64,000 bases of DNA from assembly GCA_963752755.1 (NCBI GenBank), contig CAVVZJ010000011.1:620001-684000 (forward strand), given 5' to 3'. Positions within the stretch are counted from its first letter, which is position 1. Each line of letters starts with the position of its first letter. The DNA comes from CAVVZJ01 sp963752755. Lineage in GTDB: Bacteria > Planctomycetota > Planctomycetia > Isosphaerales > Isosphaeraceae. Under the pieces are notes generated by a model that saw only the letters and a list, made by a program, of their open reading frames with translations, ran no database searches and was not told where the DNA came from. Of the stretch, positions 57,414 through 64,000 are shown piece after piece. A program made the position numbers and the translations under genes.

Positions 57414-58310
57414 GAGACTGTTCCAAAAGACTCAAGCGGCCGCTTTGGGCGGCCGCTTGTAGCGGAATTTCTTCCGCCATCGCGGCGGCCGGGCACGGCG
57501 GACCATCCGATGGATCGAGCTGAGCTTGACCATCGCCGCGCTCGTCTCCGGCAGCCGCTCGAAGTCCCGCACCAGCCGCCGCCACCGCAGCAGGCAGCCG
57601 AAGGTCTGCTCGACCACCCACCGCACCTTCAGCGGCTTGAACCCCCGCTCGCCCTCGGGCTTCGAGCTCACCTCCACGCGGAGCCGGTCCTGGCCCGACA
57701 GCCAGGCGTCGAGCCGGGAGTTGCGGTACTTCCGGTCCGCCCACACCACGGCCAGCCGGGGGAACGTCACGGCGGGCAGACCGGCCAGCAGCCGCGGCGC
57801 CGTCGCCCCGTCGTCGAGGTTCGCCGCGGTGACCACGACGATCAGCAGCAACCCCAGCGTGTCGGTGACGATATGTCGCTTGCGGCCCCGCACCATCTTG
57901 CCGCCATCGACGCCGACCTCGGCCCCGCCGTGCGCCGTCTTGGCCGACTGGCTATCGATGCAGGCGCCGCTGGGCGTCGGCGCGCGCCGAGCTTCGTCCG
58001 CACCTCCCCCCGCAACGCGGCGACCAGGGCGTCCCAGGTGCCGTCGGCCTCGAACCGGCGGAAGAAGTTGTAGCAGGTCTTCCAGTGGGGCAGGTCGTGG
58101 GGCAACGCCCGCCAGGAACAGCCCTCGCGGTTGAGGTAGAGCAGGCCATTGATGACCTCGCGCATCTCGTACTTGCGGGGCCTGCCGCCGGGCTTGGCCT
58201 CGGGGATCAGGGAAGCGAGGAGGCGCCACTGGGCGTCGGTCAGGTCGCTGGGGTAGGCTTTGCGTTCCATCCCCCCAAACTACAGCCGACGCCCCTTTTG
58301 GAACAGACTC
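57414..58310. mobile_element. IS5-family insertion sequence, 897 bp, nested in MITE copy 2
   Basis: The ends are GAGACTGTTCCAAAA (57414-57428) and TTTTGGAACAGACTC (58296-58310), 15-bp inverted repeats with one mismatch. TCA is duplicated on both sides (57411-57413 and 58311-58313). It encodes the transposase at 57432-58270. Size, ends and 3-bp duplication fit the IS427-like group of IS5. Confidence 0.92.
57432..58270 (-). CDS. IS5-family (IS427-like) transposase in two overlapping frames
   Basis: Frame A starts at 58270 (MERKAYPSDLTDAQWRLLAS) and runs to WDALVAALRGEVRTKLG. Frame B carries the rest (PTPSGACIDSQSAKTAHGG with the first catalytic Asp, VVWADRKYRNSRLDAWLSG with the second, RWVVEQTFGCLLRWRRLVRD with the Glu). 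The change of frame falls near 57980, in a GC run (GGCGCGCGCCG). Two-frame organisation with ribosomal frameshifting is known for IS427-type elements. A plain disabling indel is also possible. Confidence 0.85.
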
Positions 58311-58588
58311 TCAACTACCCTGCGCCACCACCGAAGCCCATTCGCTGCGGGACGTTGAAGGTGAGGTATTCGGTGTGGGACTTCATCTCGGCGAACTCGG
58401 TGCAAGGGCGGATTGGTCGGGTCGGGGACGACTTCAGTGTAACGCTCGTGACTTGCCGCCACCATGAGTTGCCCCGTCCGAGTACCCTCGGCGACGGCAT
58501 CTGGCGTCGTCCTGAATCAACGAGGAGTCAGAGCTATCCTTCCGAGGTATATTCGAGATGTTCCAGACGAGCCTCGGGGACTGATCGC

Positions 58589-58759
58589 ATGCGGGAAGAG
58601 GGCGGTGATGAGGGGGAGCGAAAGACACACTTCCAGCATGTCCTGATCAAATGGACCGGTGGCAAGCGGCGACAGGGCCGCCGGATCGTCGAGCACTTCT
58701 CCCACAAGATCGCCACCTATCACGAGCCGTTCATCGGCGGCGGGGCCGTCCTCTACTAG
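58589..58759 (+). pseudogene. Truncated D12-class DNA adenine methyltransferase
   Basis: 56 codons from the ATG at 58589 to the TAG at 58757. LIKWTGGKRRQGRRIVEHF and YHEPFIGGGAVLY are the N-terminal AdoMet site (motif I, FxGGG) of Dam-like D12 methyltransferases, normally 260-300 residues. Nothing after this motif remains. It stops where a mobile-element sequence begins (58757 on), and the TAG could come from the junction, CTAG fitting the target of IS701-type elements. Confidence 0.78.
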
Positions 58760-58821
58760 TACTACAGCGCCAAGTTGAGCCGACTTGAGGCCCCGACCGC
58801 CTCGGAAGTATGCTGCCCTTC

Positions 58822-59727
58822 GAGCGTCTAACAAAACCTCCAGGGTTGCTGGTCTTCGGCATGCCGATCGCTCGTTGTCTTCTCGGTCCGAGTGACCAGG
58901 AGATTTCCACCATGGCCAAGCCCATCCTGCCCGATGAACTCTGGGAAGTCGTCGGCCCGCTCTTACCGCCGCTGCCGCCGCCGAGCCCCAAGGGGGGACG
59001 CCCCCCCGTCGGCAATCGCGAGGCCTTGACCGGGATTCTCTTCGTGCTGAAGACCGGCATCCCCTGGGAGGACCTGCCGTGTGAGATGGGCTGCGGCTCG
59101 GGGATGACCTGCTGGCGACGCCTGCGCGACTGGCAGGCCGACGGCACCTGGGACCGGATCTACCGGGTCCTGCTGGCCCGGCTCCGCGGGGCCGACAAGA
59201 TCGATGGGTCGCGGGCCCTGATCGATAGCTCCTCGGTCCGCGCCGCCTATGGTGGCGGGGCCACCGGCCCCAGCCCGGTGGACCGGGGCAAGCCGGGCAG
59301 CAAGCATCACGTCCTCACCGACGCCTCGGGCATCCCGATGGCCGTGAGCGGGACGGCCGCCAACCGCAACGACATCTCCGAATTCGCGCCGCTGTTCCGC
59401 AAGATCCCGGCGGTGGCGGGCAAGGTCGGCCGCCCGCGGAAGCGTCCCGACGCCCTGCAGGGGGACCTGGCCTACGACTCGGAGCCACACCGTCAGGGGC
59501 TGCGGGAATTGGGGATCGAGCCGATCTTGCCGGAGAAGGGTATCGATGACGAATCGGGTCTGGGAGAGACGCGGTGGCCAGTAGAGCGGACGCTGGCCTG
59601 GGTCCACCAGAACCGTCGGCTGCGCGTCCGCTACGAGAAACGGCCGGATATCCATCAGGCGTTCCTGACCTTAGCCTGCATCAAGATCTGTGCGAGTGCG
59701 CTATTCTCTGGGTTTTGTTAGACGCTC
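58822..59727. mobile_element. Second IS5-family insertion sequence, 906 bp
   Basis: Inverted repeats GAGCGTCTAACAAAACC (58822-58838) and its complement (59711-59727) are perfect over 17 bp. TTC is duplicated at 58819-58821 and 59728-59730. It interrupts the leader of the IS701-like transposase gene, 24 bases before its GTG start. Different subgroup from the copy at 57414. Confidence 0.93.
58912..59721 (+). CDS. IS5-family transposase
   Basis: 269 residues from the ATG at 58912. LPDELWEVVGPLLPPLPPPS and GIPWEDLPCEMGCGSGMTCW form the N-terminal part. The DDE residues lie in RALIDSSSVRA, QGDLAYDSEPHRQG and WPVERTLAWVHQNRRLRVRY. A single frame, uninterrupted, ending within the right inverted repeat, so the element could still be active. 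Confidence 0.92.
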   Translation: MAKPILPDELWEVVGPLLPPLPPPSPKGGRPPVGNREALTGILFVLKTGIPWEDLPCEMGCGSGMTCWRRLRDWQADGTWDRIYRVLLARLRGADKIDGSRALIDSSSVRAAYGGGATGPSPVDRGKPGSKHHVLTDASGIPMAVSGTAANRNDISEFAPLFRKIPAVAGKVGRPRKRPDALQGDLAYDSEPHRQGLRELGIEPILPEKGIDDESGLGETRWPVERTLAWVHQNRRLRVRYEKRPDIHQAFLTLACIKICASALFSGFC

Positions 59728-59751
59728 TTCGTCATTTACGGAGGGACACGC

Positions 59752-60830
59752 GTGGACGTGCAACCGCTCCGCAAGATCAAGCCTCGGCTTCGGCAGTTCC
59801 TCAAGCGGTTCGACCACTGCTTCCCGCGCAAGGACACCCGCGCCCACCGGCCGGTCTACGTCTCCGGCCAGCTCTCGGACATCCCCGAGAAGAGCGTCGA
59901 ACCCATCGCCATCAACGCCGGCGTGCCCGTGCGGACCCTCCAGGAGTTCCTCAGCCAGCACGCCTGGGACCACGACGAGGCGCGCGACCGCCTCCAGCAG
60001 ATCGTCCGCGACGAGCACGCCGGACCCAACTCCATCGCCGTCTTCGACGAGACCAGCGACGTCAAGAAAGGAAACCAGCCCCCCGGCGTCCAGCGGCAAG
60101 GGTGCGGCTCCGTGGGCAAGACCGAGAACTGCATCGTCACCGTCCACCTCGCCTACGCTCGCGACGGCTTCCCCTGCCTGCTCGACGGCGAGCGGTTCTG
60201 GCCCGCGGCCTGGTCCGACGACCGCGACCGCGGCCGCGAGGCGGGCATCCCGGACGCCATGCGCTACCGGCCGAAGTGGAAGATCGCCCTGGAGCTGTAC
60301 GACCGCGCGAAGGGCAACGGCCTGCACTTCGCGTGGGCGACCTTCGACGAGGGCTACGGCGGCAAGCCCGAGTTCCTGCGAGAGCTGACGGTGCGGTCTC
60401 AGAAGTTCGTGGGCGAGGTGCCGCGGAACTTCCTGGGCGGGGTCAACCCGCCGCGGGTCGGGAACCGGCCGTACCATAAGCACCGCCGCGGCCGAGGCCG
60501 CAAGGTCCCCCGCCTGGCCAGCGGCCGCCGGCCCGCCCGCCGGGTGGACCCGATGCTCGCCGACCCCCGCCTGCGCGACCCGCCCTGGCGGCGGTACCGC
60601 GTCCAGGACGGGCCCAAGGGGCCGAGGATCTGGGAGGTCAAACACGTGCGGTTCCACCCCGTCGGCGGCGACGGCCTGCCGGGCGAGCCGCTGCACCTGG
60701 TCGTGGCCCGCGACGTCCTGGACCCCGACGCGATGAAGTTCTTCGTGAGCAATGCGCCCGAGGCGACGCCGGCCCAGGTCATGCTCCTCGTGGCCTTCTC
60801 GCGCTGGAGGGTGGAGACGTGCCAAGCAGA
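59752..60830 (+). pseudogene. IS701-family transposase, truncated at the C-terminus
   Basis: Start GTG 59752 with GGAGGG. RPVYVSGQLSDIPEKSVEPI, RTLQEFLSQHAWDHDEARDR, AVFDETSDVKKGNQPPGVQR, GCGSVGKTENCIVTVHLAYA and FAWATFDEGYGGKPEFLREL are IS701-type motifs with two catalytic Asp. Similarity stops at FSRWRVETC (about 60830), just past the catalytic Glu region, after which the frame runs on to 60900 with unrelated sequence. The element's left end probably lies near 58760, before the nested IS5 copy. Confidence 0.85.
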
Positions 60831-61141
60831 CTCCACCTCAAGCGACAGGTGGTGCGGCCCCCCCGGCGCCCGTTACGATCGCTGTCGCCGCGCTGCTTGA
60901 GCTGGCTGCGTGGTGCCGAGATCGCTTGACTGAAGCACCCGGAGGGATCACAGGCCCATCACCTCACGACGCACCGCTCCCCCCGCGCCTGACCACCCCG
61001 ACGCCGCCGGACCCGCACCCGGGCCCGGGACTGGGGACTCGCCTCCCCGCCGACAGACGGCAACAACTCCGCGACAGGCTCGGCAGGCGGCTCGCCCGAC
61101 TCCACGAGGCCAGACGCCTCGGGGAGGCCGGCCATGAATGA
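60828..61141 (+). CDS. Small open frame coupled to the serine recombinase gene
   Basis: The frame has no clear start after the IS701 junction, but carries protein-like sequence (VTIAVAALLELAAWCRDRLT) and a basic C-terminus (QQLRDRLGRRLARLHEARRL). It ends 8 bases inside the recombinase gene (TGA at 61139). This overlap suggests a small accessory protein of the recombinase element. Start uncertain; it may be a remnant. Confidence 0.35.
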
Positions 61142-63255
61142 CGCCTTCCAGTCCCCCAAGCTCAAGGTCGGGCCCCTCGACCGTGCGGCCATCGTCTACG
61201 TCCGACAATCCACGCCGCAACAAGGGATTGATCATCAGGAGTCGACCGCACGCCAGTACGCCCTGGCCGACCGGGCGGTCGAACTCGGCTGGCCCCGCGG
61301 GCAGGGCACGGTCATCGACGACGACCGGGGCCCGAGCGGGCCGTCGGTCGAAGGGCGTCCCGGGTTCCAGCGGCTCCTGGCCGCGGTGGCGCGGGATCAC
61401 GTCGGGCTGATCCTCGGGCGGGAGACGAGCCGTCGGGCCCGCTCGGGCCGCGATTGGCATCAACTGTTGGAGCGGTGGGCCCGCTTCCGCACGCTGCTGG
61501 CCGACGCCGACGGCCTGGACGACCCGACCGACCACAACGACCGCCTCCTGCTCGGCCGGCCCGGGATGATGAGCGAGGCCGAGCTTCCTATCCTCAAAGA
61601 ACGGCTGTCCCAGGGCAAACTCAACAAGGCCCGCCGCGGCGAGCTGATGGGGATGCCGCCGATCGGCTTCGTCCGGCTCCCCTCGGGGGAGTGGGCGATC
61701 GACCCGGACGAGCAGGTCCAGGCGACGGTGCGATTGCTCTTCGATCAGTTCGACCGGGAGACCACCCTTGCTGGCCTGCTCCGCTACCTGGTCGACCCCA
61801 AGGTCCTCATCGCGGTCCGGCCGCCATCCGGGGCGAACCGCGGGGAGTTGGAGTGGCGGCGTCCGAACCGGGCGACCTTGCCGAACCTCCTGCACCCCCC
61901 GTCGTACGCCGGCGCCTCCCGGTTCGGCCACCGGTCGGTCGACCCGCGGCGGAAGCGGCCGGGCCGGCCGAACACCGGCAAGCTGATCCGCCGGCCGGAG
62001 GACGGCCTGGTGCTGATCCGGGGGCCGCCTCCCCGCGTCCATCACGTGGGACCGCTTCCGGGCGAATCAGGACCGCCTCGAAGCCAACCGGGCGTGGTGC
62101 GACAGCCCGGGGGCGCCGCGGCAGGGCCCGTCGCTGCTGGCCGGGCTGGTCCGGTGCGGGCGGTGCGGGCGGCGGATGATCGTGCGGGACTCGGGGACGA
62201 ACGGTCGCCACTGCTACAGCGGCACCCGCGGCTCGGCCGACTACGCCGAGCCGCTGTGCCAGTGCCTGTCCGGCCCGGTGGTCGATGGCCTGGTTCGTGA
62301 GCAGATCCTGGGGGCGGTCGAGCCGGCGGCGCTGGCGGCGAGCCTGGCGGCGGTGGCCGAGGTCGAACGGGAGCGGGCCGAGCGGTCCCGGCACTGGCAA
62401 CGGCGCCGGGAACGGGCGTGGTTCGAGGCCGAACGGGCGGCGCGGCAGGACCAGGCGTGCGAGCCGGAGAACCGTCTCGTGGGCCGCGAGCGGGAGCGGC
62501 GGTGGGAGGAGGCCTGGAAGGCCCAGCGGCCGGTCGAGGACGACTACGAGCGGTGGCAGCGGTCGGCCCCGGGCCGCCTCTCGCCCGACGACGAGGCGGC
62601 GATCCGGACACTGGCCGCCGACCTGCCGACGGTGTGGGGGGCGGCGACGACCTCGCCCGCCGAGCGGCAACAGATTGCTAGACTCTTGAGCGAACATGTG
62701 GGCGTTACGGTGGACAAGGCCCGCGAGCGGGTCGACGTGGAGCTTCACTGGGTCGGGGGGTTGGTCCAGTCGCACACCCTGGGCCGGCCGGTGACGCGGT
62801 ATGACCTGCCGAGCGACTCCCCGCGGCTGGTCGAGCGGCTGCGGGCGCTGTGCGGCGAGCGTCTCAGCTCGGCGGGGATCGCCGAACGGCTGAACGCCGA
62901 GGGTTTCCGGCCGCCGAAGCGGACGAATCGGTTCACCGGGGAGATGGTGCTGCGGTTGACGTCACGCCTGGGGTTGAAGCGGCGGGAACGCCACGGCAGC
63001 CCCGCGGGCCTGGGCCGGGATGAGTATCGGCCGATGGGCCTGGCACGGCGGCTGGGGATGTCACGGGACACGGTGCGGCGGTGGCTGCGAGCCGGCTGGC
63101 TGTCGGTGCGCCGGGACGCCGACGGCCACCCCGTGATCTGGGCCGACGCCTCCGAGCTGCGGCGGCTGCGTGCACTCCACCGGCTGCCGCGAACCTGGGC
63201 GAACAGGGGTCGGCTCGCCGAATTGAAGAAGCCGAAGCCATGCCCGGGGCGGTAG
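61134..63255 (+). pseudogene. Large serine recombinase with one frameshift
   Basis: The N-terminal part from 61134 holds the resolvase/invertase core (IVYVRQSTPQQG with the nucleophilic Ser; LILGRETSRRARSGRDWHQL) and a recombinase domain (GMPPIGFVRLPSGEWAIDPD). Near 62020 the frame changes in a G-run (ATCCGGGGGCC). In the next frame the protein goes on with ITWDRFRANQDRLEANRAW, a zinc ribbon (LVRCGRCGRRMIVR, CYSG), an Arg/Glu coiled coil and a C-terminal helix-turn-helix (MGLARRLGMSRDTVRRWLRA). About 705 residues if repaired. Probably the integrase of a mobile element. Confidence 0.82.
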
Positions 63256-63261
63256 AGTGTC

Positions 63262-63292
63262 GGTGGCCCGGTTCACCCCGAGCCGGGCCACC
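63262..63292 (+). terminator. Hairpin after the recombinase gene
   Basis: GGTGGCCCGG pairs with CCGGGCCACC around an 11-base loop, 7 bases after the recombinase stop. No T-run follows. It may be a terminator or part of the element's end. Confidence 0.5.
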
Positions 63293-63304
63293 CCACCGCG
63301 CTCT

Positions 63305-63658
63305 TGGAGGGCATTATGGCTGGAACATCGAGGATTATTTCGAGGACGCCAAGAGCGACCTTGGGATGACGCAGTATGAGACGCGGTCGTGGGTCGGATG
63401 GCACCATCACATGAGCTTGGTGGCGATGGCTCATCTCTTCATTACCTTGACACGGCGTGCGCTGGGAAAAAAACGCCGGAGTTGACGTTGGACCGGACGG
63501 TGCGGTTGCTCCAGGGGGCGATCGCGGTTCCAGGGCTGACACTGGAGTTGGCATTGTTGCTGGTGGAGTACCACATCCGCCGGAACGAGCTCGCCCGGAA
63601 GTCCCACGCCAGGACCTGGATGGCCCGACACAAGAAGGTCAAACTACTTCCGCTTTAG
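63305..63658 (+). pseudogene. C-terminal fragment of a second IS701-family transposase, with an A7 frameshift site
   Basis: GWNIEDYFEDAKSDLGMTQY and WVGWHHHMSLVAMAHLFITL run to a stop at 63485. A -1 frame entered at the seven-A run 63467-63473 continues with PELTLDRTVRLLQGAIAVPG and RRNELARKSHARTWMARHKK to 63658. Its start overlaps in homology with the end of the fragment at 59752 (GWNIEDY against RWRVETC), so it is probably from a different element. The 5' part has been lost. Confidence 0.75.
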
Positions 63659-63666
63659 AAGTAGTT
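63642..63666. repeat. 9-bp hairpin at the end of the IS701-like fragment
   Basis: AACTACTTC (63642-63650) pairs with GAAGTAGTT (63658-63666) around the stop codon region. It may mark the transposon end or serve as its terminator. Confidence 0.45.
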
Positions 63667-63843
63667 ACACCCGATTGAAAAGTGCGAGCCTCAGTGTAAT
63701 CGCCCGCGGAGTTTCGGGCCGAGCCATTCGCCGAGACCGTGCCGACCGGCGTGATCACCGTCCCCGCGGCGCTGACGATCTGCCGATTCGCCATGATTCG
63801 GCCCCGCGCACGATCGTCGGTCGCCCCGTGAGGATCGGGACAG

Positions 63844-63993
63844 TTACGGATCTCCGCGCTCGATGGATCGACCGACCTGCTTCAGGAACTCGTTCCATTC
63901 CGGGTCCGTGATCGTGTGGGTGTGGTCGAGGCCGAGCCAGACGATCACCATGCTCCATTCCGGGATCACGAAGCAGTGATTATTCGTAAAGCC
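63844..63993 (-). pseudogene. C-terminal remnant of an unidentified exported-enzyme-like gene
   Basis: The minus-strand frame between a TGA at 63994 and the TAA at 63844 reads NNHCFVIPEWSMVIVWLGLD, then ITDPEWNEFLKQVGRSIE. This resembles the last strand and helix of serine beta-lactamase-like hydrolases (VIPEWxMVIVxLG). The in-frame TGA, or a frameshift near the window edge, indicates a broken gene or one whose upstream part is in another frame. Confidence 0.4.
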
Positions 63994-64000
63994 TCAGCCG

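Larger units (their letters stand above)
57282..58332. mobile_element. Second MITE copy (~151 bp) interrupted by an IS5-family element
   Basis: 57282-57413 plus 58314-58332 is the reverse complement of copy 1, with one base change near the end and a 3-bp difference beside the terminal repeat. Flanks share CGAAGCCCA (57273-57281 and 58332-58340), a 9-bp duplication if the last C of the element is not counted, otherwise 8 bp. The IS element sits inside, at the sequence CATTCA/ACTACC. Confidence 0.85.
56747..58386 (-). pseudogene. yjbQ: YjbQ-family gene cut into three pieces by two MITEs
   Basis: Piece 1 (58386-58333) reads MKSHTEYLTFNVPQRMGF. Piece 2 (57281-57101) continues exactly in frame once one target duplication is removed (VNITTKVEEILRKSGVKEG, ASVFINDDEPRLHHNYSQWL). 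Piece 3 (56928-56747) holds GEDNADAHMKRQLMGREVVV and [20 protein letters not shown] and ends in TGA. Between pieces 2 and 3 the frame is shifted, and a TAG precedes the HN of the usual YRHN motif. The usual His of the HITAS motif is Arg. The family includes YjbQ/UPF0047 thiamine-phosphate-synthase-like proteins. Clearly dead. Confidence 0.88.

Noticed and set aside
57381..58134. Plus-strand open frames across the IS5-family element
   Set aside because: Antisense to the transposase; Arg/Pro/Ser-rich shadows.
58760..63670. One single IS701 element split by the recombinase
   Set aside because: The 3' and 5' fragments overlap in homology at the catalytic-Glu region and no matching inverted repeat was seen at the right end, so one simple split element does not fit.

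Overview
This is a GC-rich bacterial window that most likely comes from a planctomycete, probably the Isosphaeraceae/Gemmatales side of the phylum; this is inference. The support is several protein types typical of that phylum: Hanks-type kinases with zinc-binding N-termini, ECF-like sigma factors, a giant exported protein with an N-terminal LESRVVLS-type motif and cohesin/dockerin modules, a PEP-CTERM protein, tandem groEL genes around groES, and a futalosine-pathway menaquinone enzyme. No rRNA, convincing tRNA, CRISPR array or replication origin was seen.

Layout. 1-9 kb: an incomplete binding-protein-like gene, a phosphohexomutase, a BrnT-type toxin/antitoxin pair, a glycogen-synthase-like glycosyltransferase followed by a HAD phosphatase, a sigma-70-like factor, a Bcp peroxiredoxin, a YbhB-like protein and a DUF434 protein. 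9-19 kb: a long acyl-CoA dehydrogenase, a Ser/Thr kinase with zinc-binding modules at both ends, and on the minus strand a YfhO-like membrane protein, an exported glutathione peroxidase, an exported esterase and a membrane protein of unknown function. 19.5-23.4 kb: groEL1-groES-groEL2. 24.4-32.6 kb: central carbon metabolism on the minus strand in the order acnA, pdhA, pdhB, E2, lpd (aconitase and a complete pyruvate dehydrogenase complex). 32.7-40.3 kb: two small exported Gly/Pro/Tyr-rich proteins, mqnD, and an ABC-2 exporter operon (ATPase, fused permease, TPR-like membrane protein). 40.5-46.8 kb plus strand: trpG/pabA, moeA, lnt, two membrane-anchored small proteins and a Rad52/Rad22-like protein ending in a strong terminator.

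47-56.6 kb: an extracellular-protein region. It holds a PEP-CTERM protein and a ~1,676-residue surface protein that share a cohesin-like C-terminal module. The large protein contains three complete and one partial copy of a 519-bp repeat with no difference seen between copies. Divergent from it is an ECF sigma factor broken by two compensating frameshifts, followed by a large Ser/Thr kinase that starts with an anti-sigma-like zinc motif.

56.6-64 kb: a graveyard of mobile DNA. A yjbQ-family gene has been cut into three pieces by two inverted copies of a ~150-bp terminal-inverted-repeat element (MITE) with 9-bp (or 8-9-bp) target duplications; one MITE carries a nested IS5-family element with a 3-bp duplication. 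Next to it, a D12-type DNA adenine methyltransferase is cut after 56 codons at the edge of an IS701-like element that itself carries a second IS5-family insertion. A large serine recombinase with a frameshift lies between two IS701-like transposase fragments. The window closes with a short C-terminal remnant of an unidentified gene.

The strongest candidates for something undescribed are the new MITE family with its nested insertion history, the repeat-rich cohesin/dockerin surface protein with its PEP-CTERM neighbour and adjacent sigma/kinase pair, and the serine-recombinase element.
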